Assembly: GCF_009299485.1 (NCBI RefSeq)
Contig: NZ_WBSO01000002.1
Coordinates: 186,001-250,000 of the forward strand
Length of the DNA stretch: 64,000 nucleotides
Source of the DNA: Bifidobacterium apri
GTDB lineage: Bacteria > Actinomycetota > Actinomycetes > Actinomycetales > Bifidobacteriaceae
Direction: 5' to 3'
The translations under genes and the position numbers were made by a program. Positions 1 through 8,003 of the stretch are shown piece by piece. The stretch's first letter is position 1. Each line of letters begins with the position of its first letter. Below the pieces are notes generated by a model. The model did not search any database, was not told the origin of the DNA, and was given only the letters and a program-made list of their open reading frames with translations.

Positions 1-26
1 ACATCGGTATTCTGTTCCTGGCTCAC
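1..26 (-). CDS. 5' end of a gene continuing off the left edge, probably the ABC efflux permease
   Basis: A GTG codon overlaps the TGA stop of the upstream ATPase gene (GTGA at 23-26), with a GAGGG Shine-Dalgarno sequence about 8 bases before it. It would encode a protein starting M-S-Q-E-Q-N-T-D. MacAB-like cassettes usually carry an FtsX/MacB-type permease at this point, so a translationally coupled permease is the likely identity. Only eight codons are visible, so this is inference from context. Confidence 0.45.
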
Positions 27-721
27 TGGTAATCCCTCAAATCAATGATGTCCGTACAGGCATCGCGGGTACGCGGATCATGCGTGGCGACCACGACGAT
101 TGCCCCGGACATCGACAACGCATGCAAGGTACGGTTCACACTCGCCGCCGTCGCCAGATCAAGCTGTGCGGTCGGTTCGTCCACGAGAAGCAATCCCGCA
201 TGGGAAGCGACCGCGCGTGCCAACATCAGCCGCTGCGCTTCACCACCGGACAGATCACGGAACTGTTTGTCGGCAAGATGATCGAGTCCGAATACACGCA
301 ACAACGCCATGGCATGTTCCTCTGCTTCGCCTCGACGTTCTCCCCGCGAGATGTATGGCAGTGCCACATGGTCGATAACCTTTCTGCGCGCAACGCCATG
401 AGGATTCTGCAACACCCAACACACTCTGCCACATGAAACCCGCGACACCTCGCCTTGAACCGGTTGCTGCCAACCGGCAATGATGGACAATAGCGTGGAT
501 TTGCCCGAGCCGGAAGGACCGACCAGCGCATAAACGCGCCGGGGATACAGCGTCATGGTGATATGCCTGAACAGCCAGTCGTCCCCGTCGAAGCTGTGCC
601 CGACATCGTCGAGCTTGACATGGGCAGACTGCTCATCACCGGAATTGTCCTGAACTGTACTGGTTCCCGCCAATCCTGCAACCGCGGGTCGTATGGACTC
701 GAGCCGGTCTTGCCCGCTCAT
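23..721 (-). CDS. ABC transporter ATP-binding protein, LolD/MacB type
   Basis: This is a 232-residue ABC ATPase. Walker [10 protein letters not shown] lies at residues 68-76, a Q-loop glutamine near 105, the signature LSGGE at 157-161, Walker B LLLVDEPT at 177-184 and the switch histidine in THD near 214. The chosen ATG overlaps the stop of the upstream adaptor gene as ATGA (718-721), which indicates translational coupling; the same frame is open further upstream but that part lies inside the adaptor gene. The protein should energise export of a peptide, lipoprotein or drug together with the adaptor upstream and a permease that starts at the window edge. Family membership is clear; the substrate is unknown. 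Confidence 0.9.
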   Translation of the reverse strand: MSGQDRLESIRPAVAGLAGTSTVQDNSGDEQSAHVKLDDVGHSFDGDDWLFRHITMTLYPRRVYALVGPSGSGKSTLLSIIAGWQQPVQGEVSRVSCGRVCWVLQNPHGVARRKVIDHVALPYISRGERRGEAEEHAMALLRVFGLDHLADKQFRDLSGGEAQRLMLARAVASHAGLLLVDEPTAQLDLATAASVNRTLHALSMSGAIVVVATHDPRTRDACTDIIDLRDYQ

Positions 722-1872
722 CGGCACGCCTTGCCTGTGCTGGCGGGAACATCGACGGAAGTCAGGGATGCGCCGGATTGCACGCTGACCATCGATTTGC
801 CAAGCTGGGAGGCGACCACATGGACGGCGACCGGCTTGCCGCGCGAAACCACGCATGCCGAATCCGCGGAGACATCGTACATCGCCGCCGGCGGCACCGA
901 GACCACGTTCAGCGCTTTGGCGAGCTTCCAGCGATATGTAACGTTGATGGTGTTCGGAGCGGTGTCTTGTCCCGTGTCGCTTTGGGCCCCTCCGGTATCG
1001 GAAGCCTGCCCGGAGGCTGTCGGCTGTTGGGCGGCACGGTATTCGTTGCTCGCACCGATGGCTGAGAGCAGGGAGGCGTCAGTGCTGTCTGCTGTCTGAT
1101 CGGTGATGGTGAACGTCGCACCGTTGACTTCCATGACCCGATCACCTTGCACCATCGAGGAATCATTGCGTCGGAACGTCGCACGGACCGGTTGGCTGGT
1201 AGTCGTCAGCACATCGGCTCCCTGCTCGACCTGCCCGCCATATCGGGCTTGGCACTCCTTGACAGTCACCTGCTGTTGGGGCAACCATGCGAACAACGAC
1301 GTATCGATGCTCCACTGGCGCTCTTGCGTGGTTCCCTGCGTCCCGGCGGTTGTGGCAAGCGCATTGAAGGCTTTCACCGTATCCCACGTCATCACGTCCG
1401 AATCCGGAGCCGCATATCCGAGCCGTCTGAGCTCCGCATTGAGCGCCGCGATATCACCGCCCTTCATGCCACCGGTCATCGTCCGATACGGTGGTGTTCT
1501 CAGATACAGGGCGAGTTGGAGTTGTCCGTCAATGGCAATGAACGCGGAGCCTGATTCGATGTTGCTTCCGGCCGCGCACTGTCTCAACTCCGTAACCACT
1601 CCCCCAACCGGAGCGGCTACGGAACCGGATTCACTGCGTTCCACCGTGACGGTGACGGAACGCTCGTCATCATATGGTTCCGATCGCACGGCAAGTGTGC
1701 CCGCGCGCGTAGTCGACTCGAACGCGGTAGGTTGGGGCTCACGGGTGAGCAGAAACCCGCCGCACACGCCGGCCGCCAGCATGACGAGCGCGAGCAGAAC
1801 AGCCACGGAGACGGACACAGTGTTGCGGCCCATGTTCCGGTTCGTACCGGTTTTCGGATGATGTAGCCGCAT
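718..1872 (-). CDS. Membrane-anchored efflux adaptor with peptidoglycan-binding domain
   Basis: This 384-residue protein has one N-terminal membrane segment (about residues 18-42, rich in V, L and A) and an extracellular part. A segment reading DIAALNAELRRLGY, followed by a TVKAFN motif, matches the PG_binding_1 fold often inserted in the adaptor subunits of actinobacterial MacAB-like pumps. The ATG at 1872 has an AGGAG sequence six bases upstream; earlier in-frame codons lack one. It is translationally coupled to the ATPase. The cassette is divergent from a two-component system, a common arrangement for cell-envelope stress or antimicrobial-peptide efflux, but that role is inferred. Confidence 0.8.
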   Translation of the reverse strand: MRLHHPKTGTNRNMGRNTVSVSVAVLLALVMLAAGVCGGFLLTREPQPTAFESTTRAGTLAVRSEPYDDERSVTVTVERSESGSVAAPVGGVVTELRQCAAGSNIESGSAFIAIDGQLQLALYLRTPPYRTMTGGMKGGDIAALNAELRRLGYAAPDSDVMTWDTVKAFNALATTAGTQGTTQERQWSIDTSLFAWLPQQQVTVKECQARYGGQVEQGADVLTTTSQPVRATFRRNDSSMVQGDRVMEVNGATFTITDQTADSTDASLLSAIGASNEYRAAQQPTASGQASDTGGAQSDTGQDTAPNTINVTYRWKLAKALNVVSVPPAAMYDVSADSACVVSRGKPVAVHVVASQLGKSMVSVQSGASLTSVDVPASTGKACR

Positions 1873-2216
1873 TCTGTGCTCCTTCGTGCAGAATCGAAAC
1901 GTAGCCATTATCGGCAGGGAGGAATCCGCAGGCAAATCCTTGTCGTGCAAATACCTACACGGTCGCGATACTGGCACTCGCGCCAAACATGGCTTTGCGG
2001 CACGATTACCCGTTTTTCGTTGACTTTCCGCCGATACAGCGCCTCATCTCCCAAGCAAATCATGATTGCGCGTCTCACATATTGGCGCTGTTTTTGGAAT
2101 ATCCTGCGGAACGGTTTCCGTGAAACCCATTGTTGACGCCAATCCGGCGGCACCGACACAGAGCTATGCTGGTGTATGAATACCGTATTCGAACAAGCAC
2201 GGAGCCAGGCACCACC
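1873..2216. promoter_or_regulatory. Divergent promoter region between efflux genes and two-component system
   Basis: This 344-bp gap holds no convincing gene. It must carry the promoters for both the leftward efflux cassette and the rightward response regulator. A perfect 10-bp palindrome AATCATGATT is at 2058-2067 and a TTGACT hexamer occurs near 2020. Neither can be assigned to a start site from sequence alone. Confidence 0.45.
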
Positions 2217-2918
2217 ATGAGCCAACAGCAGACACCATCCGCGACCGGCAGCGACCAGACGACGGGCACCGTGCAGGTCGTGCTCGTCGACAACGACATC
2301 CTGGCGCTGAAGATGCTGCGCGAGATCATGTCCGCGTGGCCGCGCGTCGCCATCACCTGGACCGAACATAACGGCTCGGACGCTTTCGACCACTACCGAC
2401 AATGCGAATCCGGCATCCGCGATCTGCCGGACCTGTTCATCACCGATATCTCGATGCGCGGCCTGTCGGGCGTCGATATGAGCCGAGCCATCCGCTACAC
2501 CAACGGCACGATGCCGATACTCGGCATCACTTCATACGAGCCGACCCAGTTCTACCATGATGCCGCCGACGCCGGCATGCAGGCGGTTATCGGCAAGAAC
2601 GAGCTGTCGGCCCTCAAAAGCATCATCATGGAGGTCGCGGACACCGGCGCTCTCGCCGTCCGACCGCCCTTCGAGGCACCGGGGCGGGCGCATCTGCGCA
2701 TCCGGCAGGAAGGCCTGCCGTACATCCTCTCGCTGAGCCAGCAGGAAAAGCAGGTGCTCACCATGTGTTCGCACGGATATAGCAACGCCGATATCGCGCA
2801 GGTGCTCGACGTTAGCCCGTCGACCATCAACACCTACATCACACGCGCGTCGCGCAAGATGGGCGTGACCAACAAACGGGAGGCGGTGGCGTTATGGACG
2901 AAAACCATCGGACTGTAA
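2217..2918 (+). CDS. Response regulator, NarL/LuxR family
   Basis: This 233-residue protein has an N-terminal receiver domain with acidic pocket V-D-N-D near residues 24-27 and the phospho-acceptor aspartate at about 77 (FITDISMRG). The C-terminal LuxR-type helix-turn-helix spans about residues 165-230, with the typical LSQQEKQVL start and SNADIAQVLDVS recognition region. The ATG at 2217 begins M-S-Q-Q-Q; the longer open frame from 2130 lacks support. The gene overlaps the following histidine kinase by 25 bp. It probably binds the adjacent divergent region and controls the efflux cassette, but that target is inferred from position. Confidence 0.88.
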   Translation: MSQQQTPSATGSDQTTGTVQVVLVDNDILALKMLREIMSAWPRVAITWTEHNGSDAFDHYRQCESGIRDLPDLFITDISMRGLSGVDMSRAIRYTNGTMPILGITSYEPTQFYHDAADAGMQAVIGKNELSALKSIIMEVADTGALAVRPPFEAPGRAHLRIRQEGLPYILSLSQQEKQVLTMCSHGYSNADIAQVLDVSPSTINTYITRASRKMGVTNKREAVALWTKTIGL

Positions 2919-4297
2919 TCAGCAACACCATCACAACCGTCATTCCGCAACGATTGCGCCACCATAAACTGCACGTCGCCCTTTGCTTGGTGACCACGAT
3001 ACTCATGATTGCAGTGCTGGCGTTCTTCCCTGCGAAGACCCCGGTGCAATGGGTGGCTTGTATCATCGCCTGCTGCTGCCCGCTGGGCATCGCCTTCGCA
3101 CCGGTACCGATGTCCATCGTCTCATTCGCCGTGGTACTACTGCTGATGTTCACTCCCGGAATATCACTCTCGGATGCCGGTTCGATCATTCATATGCTTA
3201 CGCCGCTGGCCATAGGTACGCTCGCGTATTCGACACCCACCCGATGGTCAATCTGGAGTCTTGTCGCTTCAATCATCACCCTGCTGTTGGCCTTCGACTT
3301 CCGCCACGCGCTGTCACAAGGAGAAGCACTTTCCTTATTCGTATTTCTCGTGCTGTATATCGTCACATACGCAAGTTGCGCATCCATCCGCACCATCGCC
3401 ATCGACGATCGGCAACGGCACCGCGATGCCGAGCTGGAACTCCTGCGAACGCAACAGGCGCATCAGCATGAAGTCACCAAGTTCGCGCAGATGACGCATG
3501 ATGCGGTCACCGCGAATCTGTCGAGTATCTTCTTGCTCGCGCAGCAGCATATTGATGCTATCGATGCGGTAGGCGCAACCGGCGTGATTAGCTCTGCCGC
3601 TGGCGCTACCTACGGCGCTACCGATGATGCCGCTGCCAAGATTGCCAGTAATGCCGCCTCCGCGTCTGAAGAGGACTGGCGAACGGTCAGGCAACTCAGC
3701 GAAAGCGCTCTGGCGAGTATCCGCTCGGTAATCAGAACCATGAACTCCGCGGATGAACAGCCTCGCAACGACCAAACTGACGATTCGCATGACCTTCCAC
3801 TGCCGTCGCGCATCGGCATCGCCATCGAACAAGGACAGCATCTGTTGACTCCGCACCGTATGCATGTCGATGTACACATTTCAGGGCAAATATCGTCGCC
3901 CGTCTGCGTACAGTCCGGCGACGAAGCAGTGACGCTCATCGGAGAGATCTTCACGAATCTGCTGCGGCACGCATCCCCGGACAGCGCGCCGATGCTCACC
4001 ATCACCTACGATGACGACAATATGTCACTCATGCAGACGAACGCACTGGCACACAAGGGCACACGTGGGCGAGGCACAGACCAGCAGTCGCCGAAGGTTG
4101 CTCAGGCCTCAGCCAGCCATGACGGCGCTCTGCCGCGATCGCAGAGCGGACTGCTGCTCCACCGCGGCATCATCGAATCGCTCGGCGGCGAGCTGCGCTT
4201 CAACAGCGAGGACGAGACGTGGACGCTCTACGCGCGTATCCCCCTGCACCCGCAGAGCCACGCCGCCGACGAGAACCACAATGTTGCCGCTCGATAA
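2894..4297 (+). CDS. Sensor histidine kinase partner of the LuxR-type regulator
   Basis: This 467-residue protein has several hydrophobic segments in the first 160 residues (a membrane sensor bundle) and then a coiled region. The phospho-acceptor block AQMTHDAVTANLS is near residue 200, and a C-terminal ATPase-like region holds an N-box (EIFTNLLRHA) and a late G-rich block (IIESLGGELRF). An alanine-rich insertion follows the H-box, and the canonical D-x-G-x-G box is not obvious, so the ATPase domain is divergent. The start lies within the regulator gene, an overlap typical of kinase-regulator pairs. The ligand is unknown. Confidence 0.82.
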   Translation: MDENHRTVISNTITTVIPQRLRHHKLHVALCLVTTILMIAVLAFFPAKTPVQWVACIIACCCPLGIAFAPVPMSIVSFAVVLLLMFTPGISLSDAGSIIHMLTPLAIGTLAYSTPTRWSIWSLVASIITLLLAFDFRHALSQGEALSLFVFLVLYIVTYASCASIRTIAIDDRQRHRDAELELLRTQQAHQHEVTKFAQMTHDAVTANLSSIFLLAQQHIDAIDAVGATGVISSAAGATYGATDDAAAKIASNAASASEEDWRTVRQLSESALASIRSVIRTMNSADEQPRNDQTDDSHDLPLPSRIGIAIEQGQHLLTPHRMHVDVHISGQISSPVCVQSGDEAVTLIGEIFTNLLRHASPDSAPMLTITYDDDNMSLMQTNALAHKGTRGRGTDQQSPKVAQASASHDGALPRSQSGLLLHRGIIESLGGELRFNSEDETWTLYARIPLHPQSHAADENHNVAAR

Positions 4298-4409
4298 GAG
4301 CATTCGTAAGTGTTTCTGTTCTTCTTGCACGGCTTGCCCGCACAAGGATTTCTCTCACATAGATTTCTCTTGCACGGCCGCTGCCATGGCGTAGCCCGTG
4401 ACTCATACG

Positions 4410-4437
4410 AGACCGCTCACCCCCAATGAGACGGTCT
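4410..4437. terminator. Hairpin terminator between convergent genes
   Basis: The arms AGACCG (4410-4415) and CGGTCT (4432-4437) are extended inward by CTCA/TGAG with one bulged base. They lie downstream of the histidine kinase and of the leftward small ORF, so the hairpin could serve both. Confidence 0.55.
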
Positions 4438-4449
4438 TATCATGCCGTG

Positions 4450-4686
4450 TCAGACAACGCACCAGGGAAGCCACTTGGGGCAGTCGCCGAGCAATGCCTC
4501 TACGCTCATGGAAACCGACGTCACGACCATGCGATCGGACTGTGTTCCCCTCATTCCCGTAGTAATGACGCCCATAATCGCGAGAAGAACCAAGAATCTC
4601 GCAAATCCCGCACGCAGCGCCGCGACAGCATCATACCTACCATGGCGTCGAACCGTACCGCTTCGCGATAGCACCGCACTAGTCAT
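4450..4686 (-). CDS. Small putative membrane protein downstream of the amino-acid ABC ATPase
   Basis: This is a 78-codon frame starting M-T-S-A-V-L-S. It has a good Shine-Dalgarno sequence (AAAGGGG, about five bases upstream) and a hydrophobic stretch FLVLLAIMGVITTG near residues 35-48, compatible with one membrane segment. It follows the ABC ATPase stop by 75 bp, with two hairpins between them, and ends just before a terminator. I recognise no family. The ribosome-binding site and the position favour a real gene, but a chance ORF in GC-rich sequence cannot be excluded. Confidence 0.4.
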   Translation of the reverse strand: MTSAVLSRSGTVRRHGRYDAVAALRAGFARFLVLLAIMGVITTGMRGTQSDRMVVTSVSMSVEALLGDCPKWLPWCVV

Positions 4687-4688
4687 AG

Positions 4689-4736
4689 ATTCCCCTTTCC
4701 CAAGGGGCTGTATCGGTTCACGGTTCCCCGATACAG
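4689..4736 (-). terminator. Two tandem hairpins 3' of the amino-acid ABC operon
   Basis: A 9-bp perfect inverted repeat CTGTATCGG/CCGATACAG (4708-4716 and 4728-4736) is followed leftward by CCCCTT/AAGGGG (4689-4704). No strong T-tract follows. The second hairpin overlaps the Shine-Dalgarno sequence of the small ORF, so it could act as a terminator/attenuator or mask that site. Confidence 0.5.
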
Positions 4737-4761
4737 CGCACCTGTGAACTCCTGCCGACAC

Positions 4762-5616
4762 TCACAGCACGTGCTGCAGGAAGTCCTTGAAACGCGGCTC
4801 ACTCGGATGATCGATGATGTCAGGACCACCATGCTCGACCACCACGCCGCCGTCCATGAACACCACCTGGTCGGCGACTTCGCGGGCGAACCCGATCTCA
4901 TGGGTGACCACGATCATGGTCATGCCTTCCTTGGCGAGCTGGCGCATCACATTCAGCACTTCGCCCACCAATTCCGGGTCAAGCGCAGATGTCGGCTCGT
5001 CGAACAGCATGATCTCGGGCTTCATCGCGAGCGCCCGTGCGATGGCGACACGCTGCTGCTGGCCGCCGGACAACTGGGACGGGTAATAGTCAAGCCGCTG
5101 GCCAAGCCCCACACGCTGCAACTCGGCAACCGCCAGTTCGCGCGCTTCACTCTTGCCCATATGCTTCACATGGACGGGCGCTTCCATGACATTCTCCAGC
5201 GCCGTCATATGCGGGAACAGATTGAACCGCTGGAAAACCATACCCAGTTTGGACCGCTGGGCGGCGATTTCCTTGTCGTTCAACGTCTGGAGCACTTCCT
5301 GGCCGTGGTGTTCGACCTTCTTGAAGCCGATCATTTCGCCGTCCACACGGATTTCGCCGCCGGTCAGGGTTTCCAGTTGGTTGATCAGTCGAAGGAAGGT
5401 CGATTTGCCTGAGCCGGACGGTCCGAGAATCACCGTCACCGTACCCGGCATCACCGTCATGTCGATGCCTTTGAGCACGTGAAGACGTCCGAATGCCTTG
5501 TGCACGCCGATTGCTTCAACCGCCGGCGTGGCGGCGTGTGCATGCAACTCGTCTGGTTGGCTTGAGGAGGCATCCTGCTTCGGGAACGCGGTATCAGTTG
5601 CAGTTTGGTCGCTCAT
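4762..5616 (-). CDS. Polar amino-acid ABC transporter ATP-binding protein (GlnQ type)
   Basis: This 284-residue ATPase has an unstructured N-terminal leader of about 35 residues before the nucleotide-binding domain. It shows Walker [10 protein letters not shown], the GlnQ-family segment [18 protein letters not shown], signature [14 protein letters not shown], Walker [15 protein letters not shown] and switch motif VVTHE. The start ATG follows AGGAAGG. It sits 18 bp after the permease gene and energises the importer whose lipoproteins are encoded upstream. The family assignment to polar amino acids is strong; the exact substrate (glutamine, glutamate, cystine or arginine) cannot be read from sequence. 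Confidence 0.93.
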   Translation of the reverse strand: MSDQTATDTAFPKQDASSSQPDELHAHAATPAVEAIGVHKAFGRLHVLKGIDMTVMPGTVTVILGPSGSGKSTFLRLINQLETLTGGEIRVDGEMIGFKKVEHHGQEVLQTLNDKEIAAQRSKLGMVFQRFNLFPHMTALENVMEAPVHVKHMGKSEARELAVAELQRVGLGQRLDYYPSQLSGGQQQRVAIARALAMKPEIMLFDEPTSALDPELVGEVLNVMRQLAKEGMTMIVVTHEIGFAREVADQVVFMDGGVVVEHGGPDIIDHPSEPRFKDFLQHVL

Positions 5617-5634
5617 ATCTTTCCTTCCTCACGC

Positions 5635-6624
5635 TCACGCGTTGAGCCCGATCATTTTCACATTGTTGCCGCGCGCGATGCGATCCTTCTTCGTTTCGCT
5701 GACGGCGACCGGGCCGTCCAGCTGATCGCCGTCGTCTTCAGCGACGATGGACCGCGCTTCGAATCCCTTGCCGAAATGCTTCTCGAGCCGGGACTGGATG
5801 ATCATCAGGATGGAGGTGATGAACAGGTACCAGATGCATGCGACCAGCAGCAACGGAATCGGCTTGTAGATACGGTTGGCGATCGCGTTGGTGGCGAACT
5901 GCAGTTCCAGTGTGAACGGCACGGCGAGCACCAGCGAGGTGGTTTTGAGCATGCCGATGGTTTCATTGCCGGTCGGCGGGATGATGATGCGCATGGCCTG
6001 CGGCAGAATGATACGCCGCATAATCAGCGAACGCTTCATGCCGAGCGCTTTCGCCGCCTCGGTCTGCCCCGGGTCCACCGCCTCAAGGCCTGCACGCACG
6101 ATTTCGGAAAGATAAGCCGCCTCGTTGAGCGCGAGTCCGATCCACGCCGCGTTGAACGCGGTGATGATCGTGGACGAGTCGATGCTCCAGAACGTCACCG
6201 AGGTGAACGGGATGCCGAGCGACAACTTGGGCACCAGCACGGAGAACAGACCCCAGAACACAAGCTGCGTGTAGACAGGGGTGCCGCGGAAGAACCAGAT
6301 GAAGAACCAGCTGACCCCGCGCAGCACCGGATTGATGGACTTGCGCATAATCGCCAGAATCACCGACAGAATGATGGCGACAACCATGGAAATCACCGTG
6401 AGCAGCAGCGTGTAGCCGATACCCTCCAGCACGTTCTCGTTGAACAAATACTTCCAGACGATATTCCACTCGAACCGAGGGTTGGTAATCAACCCCTGTA
6501 TGAGCATGGCCGCCAAAAGAGCCACGATAATCCCGGCCACCACCGGACCGGTACGCCTTACAGGCAACGCGTGGATGCGGTCGGGAATATCCAGACCTTC
6601 GCCGTCGACTTGTTTCTTCGCCAT
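5635..6624 (-). CDS. Polar amino-acid ABC transporter permease
   Basis: This is an inner-membrane permease of about 329 residues in the HisM/GlnP family. The family EAA-type loop appears as EIVRAGLEAVDPGQTEAAKALGM, and the N-terminal cytoplasmic part is followed by several membrane spans (IVALLAAMLI, YTLLLTVISMVVAII and others). A roughly 60-residue hydrophilic C-terminal tail is longer than usual. Two ATG codons compete: the first (6636) abuts AGGAG directly, whereas the second (6624) has it about 12 bases upstream and is chosen here. The gene follows the first binding-protein gene after a strong hairpin that probably lowers permease expression relative to the lipoprotein. Confidence 0.9.
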   Translation of the reverse strand: MAKKQVDGEGLDIPDRIHALPVRRTGPVVAGIIVALLAAMLIQGLITNPRFEWNIVWKYLFNENVLEGIGYTLLLTVISMVVAIILSVILAIMRKSINPVLRGVSWFFIWFFRGTPVYTQLVFWGLFSVLVPKLSLGIPFTSVTFWSIDSSTIITAFNAAWIGLALNEAAYLSEIVRAGLEAVDPGQTEAAKALGMKRSLIMRRIILPQAMRIIIPPTGNETIGMLKTTSLVLAVPFTLELQFATNAIANRIYKPIPLLLVACIWYLFITSILMIIQSRLEKHFGKGFEARSIVAEDDGDQLDGPVAVSETKKDRIARGNNVKMIGLNA

Positions 6625-6809
6625 GGTTTGCGCCATCTCCTATTGTCGGTTCGTTGCCCAGTTCACACCCTCAGCGTGAACACCTTGTGAACTTCATTGT
6701 CGCCACGCCCGGCGACACAGTCAAGATATCGTCCATATCCCAATACCACGATGTCGATCCGCCACGTTCCCGGCTTCTGTGGATGCTTGCGGATCGCCCT
6801 CGAACACAA

Positions 6810-6855
6810 GTGCGCCCGCCGGCATTGCAGGAATCCCCTATGCCGGCGGGCGCAC
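6810..6855 (-). terminator. Strong intra-operon hairpin after the first solute-binding protein gene
   Basis: A perfect 16-bp inverted repeat occupies 6810-6825 and 6840-6855 around a 14-base loop, immediately downstream of the lipoprotein stop. No long T-tract follows, so partial read-through into the permease gene or mRNA 3'-end stabilisation is likely. Confidence 0.75.
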
Positions 6856-6871
6856 CATCACAGCGGTGTTG

Positions 6872-7813
6872 TCAGCTGAGTTCGGTCGGGTTGATCTCCG
6901 CCTCGCTCAGTGCTCCGGACTGCACGCCCCAGTGCTTGAGGATCTTCATGTAGGTGCCGTCATCCATCAGCTTCTGTACGGCCTTTTGCACCGCCTTGGC
7001 GGTCTGGTCGTCATCCTTGGCGATGGCAATGCCCTGCTTCACAGAACCCTCGTCCTTGCCGAGCGCCTCAAGCTGGCCATCAGTCTGCGAAATCGCGTAC
7101 CCGGCGACCGGCGAATCAGCATAGAAGACATCGGCTTTGCCGGTCACCACATTGGTTGCGGCATCGGTCTGCAGCTTGCTGGAAAGAACCTCTGCCGCCT
7201 TCTTGCCATCAGCCTTGCACTGCTTGGCGGCTTTGTTGGCGTCCTCTTCCTCGACCGTGCCCGTTTGCACAGCGATCTTCATGCCGCACAGATCAGAGGT
7301 GTCCACCTTCTGCGGGTTGCCTTTCTTGACCACCCACGTGGCACCCGCCTTGTAGTAGCTGACGAAGTTGACCGCGTCCATACGCTCCTTGGTGATGGTC
7401 AGCGAGGTGATGCCCAGATCGTACTTGCTGCCGACGGACGGGATGATGGAATCAAACGATGCGGATACGATCTGGGTGTCCAGGCCGAAGACCTTGCCCA
7501 ACGCGTTGGACAGGTCAACGTCGTAGCCGACCGGGGTCTTGCCATCTTCCTTGAGGAATTCCGCGGGAGCATACGTAAGCTCCATGCCGACGGTCAGCTT
7601 GCCGTCCTTGGTCACGGATTTAGGCAGCATGGCGGCGATGGATGCGTCCTTCTTGATGCCGGAGACATCGTAACCGGTCGTGGACGAGCTCGACGAGGAG
7701 CCCGAGCCAGAACCGGACGTCGCTTCATCCTTCGTGCCGCATGCAGCGGCGCTGAACAGCATCGCGGCGCTCAGCGTGCAGGCGAGCGCGGTTTTGAAAG
7801 CCTTGAATGACAT
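6872..7813 (-). CDS. Amino-acid ABC transporter substrate-binding lipoprotein (copy 1)
   Basis: This 313-residue periplasmic-type binding protein (SBP_bac_3 family) has a lipoprotein signal ending S-A-A-A-C near residue 25, then a Ser/Gly linker. The domain contains LTVGMELTYAPAEF, PVGYDVDLSNALGK and the late DDGTYMKILKHWGV. It would be anchored outside the membrane and deliver an amino acid to the permease. It is clearly paralogous to the gene directly upstream (shared blocks include YDVSGIKKDASIAA, DSIIPSVGSKYD and KVDTSDLCG), so two lipoproteins probably feed one transporter. The upstream sequence at 7861-7900 is unusually AT-rich and likely holds its own promoter. Confidence 0.92.
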   Translation of the reverse strand: MSFKAFKTALACTLSAAMLFSAAACGTKDEATSGSGSGSSSSSSTTGYDVSGIKKDASIAAMLPKSVTKDGKLTVGMELTYAPAEFLKEDGKTPVGYDVDLSNALGKVFGLDTQIVSASFDSIIPSVGSKYDLGITSLTITKERMDAVNFVSYYKAGATWVVKKGNPQKVDTSDLCGMKIAVQTGTVEEEDANKAAKQCKADGKKAAEVLSSKLQTDAATNVVTGKADVFYADSPVAGYAISQTDGQLEALGKDEGSVKQGIAIAKDDDQTAKAVQKAVQKLMDDGTYMKILKHWGVQSGALSEAEINPTELS

Positions 7814-7908
7814 ATGTTCCTCTCTTCATGCATCACGGCCGGACTGTTTGTCGACCTGAAGTGCATATGTATGCATTGATTTGCATAATATACTATGATG
7901 CCGACCGC

Positions 7909-7972
7909 CAGTGAAAAAGACACGCCGGTCGTATCGCGCACGGGCAGACGCCCGATTCACGACACGACCGGC
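7909..7972 (-). terminator. Rho-independent terminator of the second solute-binding protein gene
   Basis: An outer 9-bp stem GCCGGTCGT/ACGACCGGC (7924-7932 and 7964-7972) encloses an inner CGGGC/GCCCG hairpin. On the minus strand it is followed by TCTTTTT. It separates the two lipoprotein genes transcriptionally. Confidence 0.8.
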
Positions 7973-8003
7973 ATACTACCGGCACCCGGTGAAATACGTT
8001 GGC

